Origin: Victivallaceae bacterium
GTDB lineage: Bacteria; Verrucomicrobiota; Lentisphaeria; Victivallales; Victivallaceae
Assembly: GCA_021647315.1 (NCBI GenBank)
Contig: JAKIUY010000004.1
Span: 1 to 64,000, forward strand
Direction: 5' to 3'
Length of the DNA stretch: 64,000 nt
Shown here: positions 19,119 to 27,767 of the stretch, in pieces
Numbering within the stretch: position 1 is the stretch's first letter
Layout: each line of letters begins with the position of its first letter
Notes under the pieces: generated by a model
Database searches by the model: none
What the model saw: the letters and a program-made list of their open reading frames with translations, nothing else
Told to the model about the DNA's origin: nothing
Translations under genes and position numbers: made by a program

Positions 19119-20182
19119 TAGCCTAAAACATTAATTTTCTCCTGTAAAGTTTTTATCATCAGCTCTCTGCCAACGAATACTTTTAAGGTCTTATCGAGTT
19201 CTCTGTTTTTGTCTTCCAGTTCGCTGGTTCTTACTTTAACCTTTTCTTCCAGGGTTTCGCGGTATTTTTCTAATTTTGCTTCCAGACGCTTACGCTCAGA
19301 TATATCCTGGAACATGGCAACCATCTTGCCGGGCAAAGTCTGAAACGCATAAACCTCAAACGCCCCGCTAATGGCTCCGCTCTCATAAGTCACCTGTTCG
19401 GATTGCCATTTTCTCCCTTGAGATGCCACTTCCCGGTATATTTCCGGTATTTCAGTGTTGACTAATCCGGGAAAGGCTTCTTCTATATTTTTCCCAATGA
19501 ATTGACTGTTATCGACTCCAAGCAGGTGATCTGCAGCAGGGTTCGCACCAGTAAAAATTAGCTTGCCGTCTACTTCAAGGGAATAGATATGTATCCCCAT
19601 GGGGGTAGACTCCACAATGCTGCTAGCTTTTTTCTCACTCTCTTTGATTGCCGCTTCGGTCTGCCTGCGCTCGGTGACATCGGTGCCGATACTAAGGACG
19701 CCTGATATGGCTCCGTGTTCGTTTTTCAACACACTATTCTGCCAACTGATCAAGCGCTCTGAGCCATCCCGGCATAAAATATGATTTTCATAGGAAGATA
19801 CTTCCGACATTTTGCTGAGGACATCCTGAAAAACTTCTGGAATGACAAAGCCGTTACGTTTGGGAATGAACAGCTCAAACCAGTTTTTCCCGAACACTTC
19901 CTGCTTTGTATAACCGGATAGTTTTTCCGCAAAGCCGTTAAACAGCATAATATTGGCATCGGTATCTAATGTAACAATGATGACATTAGCGGTTTCCAAC
20001 AGGATTTCAGCAAATCCTTTTGTCTGTGGCAGAGGTTTCTGATTGGCGATAAGTTGTTTATTGTCGGGTTGTAGTTTTACTGCTGACCACCTGGCAACTG
20101 ATGCTTTTAATTCAACAATTTCAGCCTTTAAAATATCTATTTCTTTTAACTGTTGCTGGCTGGACTGATCAGTTTTTTTCAT
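19118..20182 (-). CDS. PAS-PAS sensor protein without output domain
   Basis: This protein is about 354 aa from the ATG at 20182, which has a clear GGAGG 4 nt upstream; an ATG 24 bp earlier is less likely. A coiled-coil N-terminus is followed by two PAS domains (about residues 60-170 and 185-305, with PAC motifs TDVTERRQ and QDISERKR). A coiled coil and the tail FVGRELMIKTLQEKINVLG end the protein. The N-terminal 160 residues are nearly a copy of the start of the 7243-9357 protein. No kinase or GGDEF domain follows, so it is probably an accessory sensor for the hybrid kinase encoded next (18790). Its last codon abuts a MITE end that provides the TAG stop, so a few original residues may be missing. 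Confidence 0.82.
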   Translation of the reverse strand: MKKTDQSSQQQLKEIDILKAEIVELKASVARWSAVKLQPDNKQLIANQKPLPQTKGFAEILLETANVIIVTLDTDANIMLFNGFAEKLSGYTKQEVFGKNWFELFIPKRNGFVIPEVFQDVLSKMSEVSSYENHILCRDGSERLISWQNSVLKNEHGAISGVLSIGTDVTERRQTEAAIKESEKKASSIVESTPMGIHIYSLEVDGKLIFTGANPAADHLLGVDNSQFIGKNIEEAFPGLVNTEIPEIYREVASQGRKWQSEQVTYESGAISGAFEVYAFQTLPGKMVAMFQDISERKRLEAKLEKYRETLEEKVKVRTSELEDKNRELDKTLKVFVGRELMIKTLQEKINVLG

Positions 20183-20271
20183 TTTTCCTCCATTTATAAG
20201 CATCAAATCATGCGTCTATCCAGTTTTTATAAAATTAATCAATAAATACTGAAAACGTCTTACAGACTGTT

Positions 20272-20360
20272 TATACCCATTATGGGTAGTTTTCAGTTAG
20301 TTTATCGGGTAAATTAAGCTCAAATGTACAGAATAAAAGTTTAAAATTCAACCTAAACGA
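20272..20360. promoter_or_regulatory. Conserved block C with palindrome TACCCATTATGGGTA
   Basis: The palindrome at 20274-20288 lies about 90 bp upstream of the PAS gene start. The following 70 bases are almost identical to block B at 2034-2105, including AAGCTCAAATGTACAGAAT and CAACCTAAACGAG. The long arm points away from the PAS gene towards the 3' end of the GGDEF gene, so either the palindrome acts alone or the block is a dispersed copy of a promoter. Confidence 0.5.
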
Positions 20361-20458
20361 GTTTACAACATACCTATTTACAAATTCCCTCTCCATAAAA
20401 ATTAACATAACCGCTATTCAATCATTTGTCAAAACATTTTTATTAATTCTGCGACATA

Positions 20459-22093
20459 TCAACCGTTAAAAATTATATCATCATGAGTTTTTATAATATT
20501 CTTACCTGATTGCTTGGCTAAGTACATGGCTTCATCAGCTTTTTTCAGTAAAATATCTTCGCTGTCATTCTTATCCAAAAAAAGTGCAATACCAATACTG
20601 GCACCTACACTTTTCTCTCTACCATTCAGCAAATATGGTTTCTGTAAAGATTTCAATATTTTTTGGGCCGTTATTTGGGCATTTTCAAGCGTCTCTACAT
20701 TTTGTAATATTACCGTAAATTCATCACCGCCAAATCTTGCAACCGTATCGGATTTACGCAATGTGCTACTAATTCTTTTAGCCGTTTCCCGCAAGACTAC
20801 ATCACCTGCATCATGACCAAGTAGATCATTTATCTGTTTAAATCCATCTAAATCAATAAATAATACCGCCAGCATCAGTCGATTTCTCACGGATAATTTC
20901 ATCGCTTGAGTCAAGCGGTCAAGAAACAGTTTACGGTTTGGAATAGCAGTAAGTTCATCAAAGTTGGCCATATGGCGCAGACCAAATAAATATAGCTTTT
21001 TATTTACTACTGATTGAGCAAGGAGCCATAAAATAACGCCAGCAATGACTATAAAAACTGCTGTAAGCCATAATAGATTAAAAAGCGAAAATCTACTCAT
21101 TTGCGCTTTGATCACTTTATCAGGGATGAAAGATATTAATTTCCAGTAGTAGCTTTGACTGCCAAAACTTTTACTACTTGCCCCGCCAGTAATTGCTGAA
21201 CCATTGCTGGAAATAATTTTATCAGCAAAAGGTGAGACCGTAGTCGAAGTAAAAATACCGCGGGAATTTCTGAATTGAGTCGCATTTTTTATGGAAATCT
21301 GCGCCCATTCATCAGTAAACTGCATGGAAAACTTACGTTTTTTTCTGTCGCTGAACATAAAACCCCATTCATTGCCCTTTTCCGAACAGTATAACCAATA
21401 ACCATCTGAATTAACCAGCATGGCTTCACCATTTGATAACTCAGCTATTTCAGTAATACTGGTTATAATATCTGCCGCCAAATAATTTAAGATGACTATA
21501 CCACTTTTATTCCCGTCAGGATCTGTTACCGGTGTCCCCACACGTATCATGGGCTTTAAAGGAAGTTCGACCTTACCTTTTTCAATATTTAAGTCCAGCG
21601 GTGAAACAAACATCTGACCAAACTCAAGGCGAATGGTATCTTTAAAATAATAGCGTTGGCTTTTTGATTGAAGCTTTTGTTCAGCCACAATATATGGGTT
21701 ACCGTTATTATAGTTGACTCTATTTGTTTCCATGCCATTTTTATCAATAAAGCGCACCTGATCATATATCGCCTTTGTTCTACAAAAAATCAGGTATTCA
21801 TTACTTTGATGCTTATGATTACAACAAAAACGCTCTCTATAAAGTCCAACCAAAAAACTCAAATCCGAGAATATGCCTGAAAGTTTTCTTTGAATACTTT
21901 GCTTCTCAAGTTCGATCACCGCACGATCTTTAAACATCAAATTATTTTCAACATCACTCAATTCAATATTATATAATACTAAAACAATAATGATAAAAAT
22001 TATATTGATCACACAAAACATTAAAATAAAGTATTTTAAAATACTTTTATTCTTATTATTTAAAACTGAAACATTCTTTGCAGAACTCGTCAC
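20459..22093 (-). CDS. Membrane diguanylate cyclase (dCACHE-GGDEF)
   Basis: This 544-aa protein has TM1 at about residues 20-42, a periplasmic dCACHE-type sensor (45-330, with RVGTPVTDPDGNKSGIVILNY), TM2 at about 343-366 and a C-terminal GGDEF domain. RFGGDEF is preceded by RKSD five residues upstream, the I-site. A catalytically active c-di-GMP synthase inhibited by its product is predicted, sensing a small extracellular molecule. Upstream lie a 248-bp inverted-end element and a 151-bp segment almost identical to one upstream of the HlyD-GT2 operon, so the two units may share a promoter region. Confidence 0.9.
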   Translation of the reverse strand: MTSSAKNVSVLNNKNKSILKYFILMFCVINIIFIIIVLVLYNIELSDVENNLMFKDRAVIELEKQSIQRKLSGIFSDLSFLVGLYRERFCCNHKHQSNEYLIFCRTKAIYDQVRFIDKNGMETNRVNYNNGNPYIVAEQKLQSKSQRYYFKDTIRLEFGQMFVSPLDLNIEKGKVELPLKPMIRVGTPVTDPDGNKSGIVILNYLAADIITSITEIAELSNGEAMLVNSDGYWLYCSEKGNEWGFMFSDRKKRKFSMQFTDEWAQISIKNATQFRNSRGIFTSTTVSPFADKIISSNGSAITGGASSKSFGSQSYYWKLISFIPDKVIKAQMSRFSLFNLLWLTAVFIVIAGVILWLLAQSVVNKKLYLFGLRHMANFDELTAIPNRKLFLDRLTQAMKLSVRNRLMLAVLFIDLDGFKQINDLLGHDAGDVVLRETAKRISSTLRKSDTVARFGGDEFTVILQNVETLENAQITAQKILKSLQKPYLLNGREKSVGASIGIALFLDKNDSEDILLKKADEAMYLAKQSGKNIIKTHDDIIFNG

Positions 22094-22135
22094 AATCGAA
22101 TTTCTCTCTTTTTAATCAATATTATTGCTCTCTAG

Positions 22136-22379
22136 AGGCAATTGCAAAAGTCGCCACGGCAGATTTTAACTTTTGAACGGCAGATTTTGATTTTGAGCTC
22201 ATTCATCCAGCACCTAAATGGATAGTTAACCATGATTTATTTAATGCATAGTATTTAGGTGCGGGACTCACTTTGCGCAGGCTGAGCCTAAGCGTAGTGA
22301 AAGGCAATCGCACAAGAGCTAGAATCGACTCGCCAAAAACGCTAAAAATCATGCTCACGCTGGACTTTTGAAATCACCT
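22136..22379. mobile_element. MITE-like element with GAGG-CAATTTCAAAAGTC ends (copy 1)
   Basis: The left end GAGGCAATTGCAAAAGTC pairs with the right end GACTTTTGAAATCACCTC. The flank is TA on the left and TG on the right. Inner landmarks (CCACGGCAGATTTT, GATTTTGAGCTCATT, CATGCTCACGCTGGAC) are shared with 26305-26468; this copy is about 80 bp longer in the middle. No coding capacity is visible. Confidence 0.7.
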
Positions 22380-22381
22380 CT

Positions 22382-22532
22382 GTTAATATAATATTTTTAC
22401 ACAACAATCTCCAAAAAATAATCTCGTCTTTATTATAACAATACTTTTCACTAAAGTCAAGTAAAAATAATAATATACCAACAACAAAGAATCAGACTTT
22501 ATAAAAATGTTGTTCAGTATTTTTTTGTGTAT
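22382..22532. repeat. 151-bp direct repeat, copy 1 (partner 26639-26787)
   Basis: An AT-rich segment nearly identical over its length to 26639-26787 and in the same orientation, with the common core CACTAAAGTCAAGTAAAA. Both copies sit immediately right of a GAGG-type MITE and upstream of a minus-strand signalling or EPS gene. It could be a duplicated promoter region or a mobile-element remnant. Confidence 0.8.
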
Positions 22533-22652
22533 TGTGCTGGTTCAGCGGTACCCATAATTTTACATGTTGAACAAAGCCGGCTATGCCGGAACGTCGAACA
22601 GCGAACTTTCAACAGCGAACGTCGAATAAACAGGGCCCCTGCGCTGACACTA

Positions 22653-22810
22653 GTGTCGTCCGGCGTAAGTTCGTGCCCCCCCTTTCTAGCTCGACGGAGT
22701 CTCGCCCTCCAGTATCAAAATCCAGTTCAACAATGGAGGGCGAAAGTCCCTTGAGCTTTTTGTCAGTGCATTATGATCTAAGGAGGTCACAAACTTATGC
22801 CGAGTAACAC
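22653..22810. mobile_element. GTGTCG MITE-like element, 158 bp
   Basis: GTGTCGTCCGGCGTAAGTT at the left end is inverted as AACTTATGCCGAGTAACAC at the right, with TA on both sides (22651-22652 and 22811-22812), consistent with a TA target duplication. The interior fold-back is CTCGACGGAGTCTCGCC / GGCGAAAGTCCCTTGAG. The bases just left (GACAC) mirror the element start, possibly the end of an earlier copy. A CCGGCTATGCCGG hairpin at about 22575 precedes it. Confidence 0.75.
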
Positions 22811-22892
22811 TAGGAATCTCTATGTGAGCAAGTAATAAAGGTATTTGCAATTGCCTCAATAGTCAGAAAATTACTTCAAGCAACGGTCATAA

Positions 22893-24848
22893 TCATTCCA
22901 TCTCTTTACCGAAAGCGCGTAGAAACAATTGGGAAATTACACTATATATGTGCTGTACACCAGCTACCTGATTATTATATTTACCCGTGAACAGCTTGGC
23001 AATAATTTCATCTCTCTGCTCGGAAGAAGTGTTAATAAATTTCACCATAAACGCCGCTTTATTAGAATTTATTATTTCCATAGACAGCAAACCTGAAATA
23101 TCTGGAATATGAATATCAGCTATATCACCACGCTGAACGATGCGTTCACCGGCACCGTGTCTGATTTTACAGCCGCCAAGCGAAAGATCCTCAATCACCA
23201 CCTTATGACCTCGAAAATCAATTTCTTCTTCAATTGGGAATCGCTCTTCAAGCCGTTTGCGTGGCGCGTCAATACAGATTAAAGCGCATATCCCAAGTAA
23301 CAAAATATTGAAAGTAGCCCAACCTATTGCATAGGGAAAGAACTGTTTGGTAGTTAATATCTGATACTCCGGCACCAGATTAATCATTATGCCTGCCAGT
23401 GTCAGAAAGATAAGGGTTAAAACTATGTATAGAATATAATAGTCAGTTCCGGTATCTGAACCCGAGCCCTTCGGGGTTACCTTAAACGGCACACCAAATG
23501 GCTTAATAATACTGGCAACAACTACCGGTAACATCCTAAACATACTGAAAACTCCAACTGCCGTAGAAATCAGCGGGATATATCTATTAGACGCTAACCA
23601 GCGTATTGCCAAAACAAACAGCAGCAGCATTGGCAGCTGATAGAACAGAATATCTCCGATATGAATAAAGTACATTGGCGACAGTCCGGTCCATAAATAG
23701 ACAATAGGAGTCATCAGCAGCATAAAACGGGTAATCGGCTGCACTAACCAACCGTAAGGAGCAAACAGCAGGCGCTGTAACGGTGACAGTCCTTTGGCGC
23801 GCAGTGGACCTTCCTTGACAAAGAAACATTGAATACCGCCTTGACACCACCTTGCCCGTTGCACAAAAAAACCTTCAACAGACTCCGAAGACATTCCCTG
23901 ACTAAGCTTTTCATTGAGATATATCGTGCGATAGTTAAAAGTCAACAAAGTCAGGGTTGTCAGCAAGTCTTCTGTAATTGATGATGTCGGTATACCACCT
24001 GCTTTTTCAATCGCTTCCCTACGAATAATCGAACATGAACCACAGCAAAATGCCGCATTCCAACTGTCCCGGCATGGCGCCATGGCATCAAAAAACAGCC
24101 GCTGTTCATCCGGCCAGACTTTACTCAGGTAAAGATTGGATTGAATAGGATCTTTATTGAAAAAATGCTGCGGTGTCTGGACTATGCCAATATCATCATT
24201 GTGAATAAAGAAACCAATAGTTCTCATCAGAAAATTTTTTGCGGGAATAAAATCAGCATCAAAAATAGCAAAGAGCTCACCGGAAGTATGCTTTAAAGCA
24301 CTATTCATATTGCCTGCTTTGGCATGTCTGTTATCCGGACGGGTTAAATACCCCACCCCCTTTTCAGCACAATGTTCTTTCAGCCACTGGCGTCTTGTAT
24401 CATCGAGAACCCAGACCTTAAAATTAGGATAATCAATATTTTTAGCACCAATAATAGTTTTTTCCAGAACATCGATTTCTTCGTTATAAGTTGGAATAAA
24501 AACATCAACAGATGGAAATCTGAAAAGATCTTTTTGATAATGATCAGCTTCTTTGTGACGTTCATTTGTTCTACTCATGATTAACAGGAAAATGACGACC
24601 TCAACAAAAGCCAGAACCTCGACACTGAACACAAATAATACCCAGAAATACCCTATGTCAAAATTTTTTTCACCCGGGGTAACGGTATAAAAATATCTCC
24701 ATAAAAGATAACGAATACCAATAACTACCGCAAATACTGCAACAATAGCACGATGCGCATTGTGTTCTTTATCTAAAAATGGTTTGACTAACAACCAGAA
24801 CGCAATAATAAATAACATCGGACTAAGAGAAAAAAGACTAAAAGACAC
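22893..24848 (-). CDS. Cellulose-synthase-like GT2 glycosyltransferase with PilZ domain
   Basis: This 651-aa protein starts at a GTG inside the last codons of the HlyD gene (11-bp overlap), indicating translational coupling. It has N-terminal TM helices, a GT2 domain with VFIPTYNE, the DD of WVLDD, the DxD motif in FDADF, TED in SITEDLLTT, and QRARW, the Q-x-x-R-W signature of processive beta-glycan synthases. Several TM helices follow, then a C-terminal PilZ domain (RKRLEERFP and EDLSLGGCKI, matching RxxxR and DxSxxG) that binds c-di-GMP. The layout equals BcsA. It should polymerise and export a beta-linked glycan across the inner membrane when c-di-GMP is high. The sugar is unknown. No BcsB, BcsC, Alg44 or AlgE homologue is visible; HlyD may replace the periplasmic partner. 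Confidence 0.9.
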   Translation of the reverse strand: MSFSLFSLSPMLFIIAFWLLVKPFLDKEHNAHRAIVAVFAVVIGIRYLLWRYFYTVTPGEKNFDIGYFWVLFVFSVEVLAFVEVVIFLLIMSRTNERHKEADHYQKDLFRFPSVDVFIPTYNEEIDVLEKTIIGAKNIDYPNFKVWVLDDTRRQWLKEHCAEKGVGYLTRPDNRHAKAGNMNSALKHTSGELFAIFDADFIPAKNFLMRTIGFFIHNDDIGIVQTPQHFFNKDPIQSNLYLSKVWPDEQRLFFDAMAPCRDSWNAAFCCGSCSIIRREAIEKAGGIPTSSITEDLLTTLTLLTFNYRTIYLNEKLSQGMSSESVEGFFVQRARWCQGGIQCFFVKEGPLRAKGLSPLQRLLFAPYGWLVQPITRFMLLMTPIVYLWTGLSPMYFIHIGDILFYQLPMLLLFVLAIRWLASNRYIPLISTAVGVFSMFRMLPVVVASIIKPFGVPFKVTPKGSGSDTGTDYYILYIVLTLIFLTLAGIMINLVPEYQILTTKQFFPYAIGWATFNILLLGICALICIDAPRKRLEERFPIEEEIDFRGHKVVIEDLSLGGCKIRHGAGERIVQRGDIADIHIPDISGLLSMEIINSNKAAFMVKFINTSSEQRDEIIAKLFTGKYNNQVAGVQHIYSVISQLFLRAFGKEME

Positions 24849-26061
24849 GAATAAACCTACTTAAAAAGTTCCAATGGCTCCACTTGCGTGGGAATTTAAC
24901 AGTTACTCTTCGTCCAACCTGAGAAAATGCATTATCACTCATAATAACATCTCCCGAATCGGCTTTCACCCAAATTCTAAACTCTTTTTTAGGATCTTTC
25001 TTGAGTGATGCCGCTAAATTGACATCCCCCTGAACAATACCAGACCCCCGCGTTGTAAAAACCACCCCATAGTGCGTTTTCACCTCACCTTTCAATTGAA
25101 AAGAGACCTTTGTCCCAGGAATAATATTATCAAACTCAGATTCAGAAACCGTGATGTCCAGAAATACGCTCTTAAGCTCCAGCAAAATTATTGTTTCAGA
25201 GTCAATTACCATGGTACTGCCACTGCTCGACGGCATACGCCACACTAAGCAGTCAAACGGAGCTATTATGAGATACTTCCTCATCCGTTTAATTCGCTGC
25301 TGCTCTTCTACAATTTGCTGTTCAATTCCTTGCAGGCGATTAACCGACTCGTTGTATACAGTTTCAGCCAATGATATTTCAATCACCAATTGATCCCACC
25401 GCTGTTTAGAATATGGCGAATCTTGATTACCTTCTTCGAGAAAAATACCAGTTTTTATCGCAGCCAGTGAATTATCAAGTTCTGCCAAACGCCCCTTGAT
25501 CTGAGTTAAACGGGCACTGGATTCCACAAGATTGGCTTCATGCCTTTCCAATTCACGATCGCCTATAGCCTTTTTCTTAATTAGAAAACGTGAAGATTCA
25601 TATTCAGCTTTAGCCCGTATATTTTCAGCTAATTCCGCTGCTAATCGCTGTTTCTCCTGGTCAATTTGTAAAGAAAAACGTTGCTGTGAGAATTTTTGAT
25701 GGTCAGCTGTCTTCTTTTTAAGAGAAGCACTTAATTCAGAGAAAGATCTAATTCTTTTCCTTATACTGTCAATTCTGGCTTGCAACGTTTTCGTTTCGGT
25801 CCGCAATTCATAGAGAAAACTATTATTAATTCTGTCATTGGTTATCGCTCCAATCACTTCACCTTTTTTAAAAAAGGTTCCATATTCAGTTGCTTTTGCA
25901 AATTGCAGTTTACCCTCAATAGGACTGTGTAAGGTTAATATTCTACCATTAACAACCCCATCCGCAGAGTTAAACAAATACAATTTAGGCGCAATGGCAA
26001 AAAAAAGCACTACAATCACCATTAAACCTATAAAAATGCGGGTTTTCTTTTTATTTAACAT
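24838..26061 (-). CDS. HlyD-type membrane-fusion protein partnered with the GT2 synthase
   Basis: In this 407-aa protein an N-terminal TM helix (about 9-28) is followed by a lipoyl-like half (GRILTLHSPIEGKLQFAKATEYGTFFKKGEVIGAI). A long coiled-coil hairpin (about 85-265) comes next, then the second lipoyl half (YLIIAPFDCLVWRMPSSSGSTMVIDSETIILLE) and beta-barrel region. HlyD/EmrA-type adaptors bridge inner and outer membranes in secretion. The 3' end overlaps the GT2 gene, so the pair is one operon and the protein probably carries polymer through the periplasm, as Alg44's HlyD-like region does for alginate. A conserved block with a 15-bp palindrome is directly upstream. Confidence 0.85.
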   Translation of the reverse strand: MLNKKKTRIFIGLMVIVVLFFAIAPKLYLFNSADGVVNGRILTLHSPIEGKLQFAKATEYGTFFKKGEVIGAITNDRINNSFLYELRTETKTLQARIDSIRKRIRSFSELSASLKKKTADHQKFSQQRFSLQIDQEKQRLAAELAENIRAKAEYESSRFLIKKKAIGDRELERHEANLVESSARLTQIKGRLAELDNSLAAIKTGIFLEEGNQDSPYSKQRWDQLVIEISLAETVYNESVNRLQGIEQQIVEEQQRIKRMRKYLIIAPFDCLVWRMPSSSGSTMVIDSETIILLELKSVFLDITVSESEFDNIIPGTKVSFQLKGEVKTHYGVVFTTRGSGIVQGDVNLAASLKKDPKKEFRIWVKADSGDVIMSDNAFSQVGRRVTVKFPRKWSHWNFLSRFIRVF

Positions 26062-26152
26062 ATACTCGTTTAGTTTGAATTTTAAACTTTTATTATGTAT
26101 AATTTAGCTTAATTTGCCAGTTAAACTAATTAAAACCTACCCATAATGGGTA
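26062..26152 (-). promoter_or_regulatory. Conserved block D: putative operator and promoter of the HlyD-GT2 operon
   Basis: On the minus strand the palindrome TACCCATTATGGGTA (26138-26152) is followed 13 bp later by TTAACT (26124-26119), a 17-bp spacer and TATACA (26101-26096), a plausible sigma-70 promoter about 35 bp before the ATG. A palindrome just upstream of -35 suits an activator. The whole block matches blocks B, C and E. Confidence 0.55.
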
Positions 26153-26304
26153 TAAATTCAGATAACTCTATAATATTAAAGACCGAAATGAATATCGATG
26201 AAATATAATTAACCACCAATAATCAAACGACCTTATTTTACCCTGACAGGTTAAGCTTTTTACCTGCCACAACACTTGTCATTATTGTAATTAGTTTATT
26301 ATAG

Positions 26305-26468
26305 AGGCAATTTCAAAAGTCTCCACGGCAGATTTTTAATTTTGAACGGCATCTTTTGATTTTGAGCTCATTTACATACCTACCGGTATGCTCAATCGCT
26401 AAAAAATCAAAATCTACTCGCCCAAAATGATAAAAAATCATGCTCGCGTTGGACTTTTGAAATCACCT
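26305..26468. mobile_element. MITE-like element with GAGG-CAATTTCAAAAGTC ends (copy 2)
   Basis: The ends GAGGCAATTTCAAAAGTC and GACTTTTGAAATCACCTC are inverted, flanked by TA on both sides. It is 164 bp and shares its interior with copy 1 in the same orientation. A small ACCTACCGGTATG palindrome lies inside. No ORF. Confidence 0.75.
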
Positions 26469-26638
26469 CTATAACGCAAAACTGACCACTTTATTCAACA
26501 GTCACACTCTTTCAAAATAACGATAAAACTATTTGTCAAAAGTTGCCGCCATCTAAAGCTGAAACCGCTGGGTTTAGCAAGTCAATACTATATAAACACA
26601 TAATAGGTGTCAATTAAATATCTTATTTTTACTGTTAA

Positions 26639-26787
26639 GTTAATATAATATATTAACACAACAATCTCCCAAAAGTAACATCGCCTTTATTATAACAATA
26701 CTTTTCACTAAAGTCAAGTAAAAATAATAATATACAGCAACAAATAATCAGACTTTATAAAAATGTTGTTCAGTATTTTTTGTGTAT
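26639..26787. repeat. 149-bp direct repeat, copy 2 (partner 22382-22532)
   Basis: Almost the same sequence and orientation as 22382-22532. About 170 bp of unique DNA separates it from the MITE copy to its left, whereas in copy 1 the two are adjacent. Together with the flanking elements it brackets the HlyD-GT2 operon. Confidence 0.8.
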
Positions 26788-26832
26788 GTATTAAAAACCT
26801 AGGGTCGAGTAATCACTGGCGCATGTGCGCTT

Positions 26833-27172
26833 TCATTTTTTTTCGGTTGTGACGGAGGATATGCGCAGTACATTTTGATTTGCATAAAGGCTGTCAAGCA
26901 ATATGTACAACGACAGCCTCGGAAGGCGTTCTTTCAGGATTTCAGCAAGACGATAAAAAGCATTGAGTTCACAGTCCTCTTTGTTATATTCTTCTTCAGT
27001 TTCAATGAATACCGTTGCCAGGGAAAGTCCCATTCCCTCTTCTGTTACAATTTTAGCCTCAAGAGCATAGCAGCAACTGTATTTTTCCCCATTGATTGTT
27101 TTTTTGGTGGAGTTTTTATGTTCGCCTTTGCGGGTAAAAAGGTGCACTCCATCTATTGCAACTAATACCGTT
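26833..27172 (-). pseudogene. Transposase fragment, truncated at both ends
   Basis: The frame is open upstream of 27147, reading TVLVAIDGVHLFTRKGEHKN, then KYSCCYALEAKIV ... GLSLATVFIETEEEYNKEDCELNAFYRLAEILKERLPRL, and LYILLDSLYANQNVL near the end. This is the central DDE core (first Asp in AIDGVH, second in LLDSLYA) of a transposase family often found in environmental genomes; I cannot name the IS family. The N-terminus is cut at the 15-mer TTTTAGATCGCAAAA and the C-terminus ends in unrelated residues (ISSVTTEKK). Not functional. Confidence 0.7.
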
Positions 27173-27330
27173 TTGCGATCTAAAAGCTATTAAAGAGCTG
27201 CGCAGTTGAGCTTAAATAGGCGCAGTAAACTAGCTAAAAGAATGCACTTGTGTATAAGAATTCTCCATTTGAGTTGCGGTATAAGATAAATTGCCAATTT
27301 CAATAGCAGAACTTATGGGACACGGTACTA

Positions 27331-27484
27331 GTGTCATCAGGCGTAAGTCCGTGACCCCCTTTTCGGCTCGACGGAGTCTCGCCCTCCAGCATCAAAATCC
27401 AGCTTAACAATGGAGGGCGAAAGTCCCTTGAGCTTTTTGTTAGTGCATTATTAACAGGGGTCACATACTTACGCCGAGCAGCAC
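27331..27484. mobile_element. GTGTCG MITE-like element, 154 bp
   Basis: GTGTCATCAGGCGTAAGT at the left end is inverted as ACTTACGCCGAGCAGCAC at the right, with TA on both sides (27329-27330, 27485-27486). It has the same orientation and core fold-back as the copy at 22653-22810. Confidence 0.75.
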
Positions 27485-27490
27485 TAGTTA

Positions 27491-27764
27491 GACGCTGCTC
27501 GAAAAGGTTTTCGGAATACCGAAACCTTTTCAAACATCGTCTGTACCTCAAAATTAAAATTTTGCGGCTTGTTTTTTAGAACTTTTTTAGTTTAGAAATA
27601 TACTTCTTATGTTATTTTATCAATAACTATCTAAAAACGAGTAAGAAGTATATTTTTAATGCCTCAATTTCTAAGAAAATTCTTTGAAATTAATATATAC
27701 GGAGCGGAGAAAAGCCTTTAATTTCCGCGATGCGGAAAATTCAAAAATCTTTTCGAGCACCATC
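27491..27764. mobile_element. Third MITE-like family, 274 bp, at the end of the GH26 gene
   Basis: GACGCTGCTCGAAAAGG at the left is inverted as CTTTTCGAGCACCATC at the right, flanked by TA on both sides. The left part holds a second hairpin (GAAAAGGTTTTCGG / CCGAAACCTTTTC). It directly abuts the preceding GTGTCG element and ends 3 bp from the stop codon of the second GH26 gene. Confidence 0.65.
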
Positions 27765-27767
27765 TAG

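Noticed and set aside
22527-22807. Two overlapping 74-75-aa plus-strand ORFs
   Set aside because: They run through the GTGTCG MITE and its hairpins and have no protein-like features.
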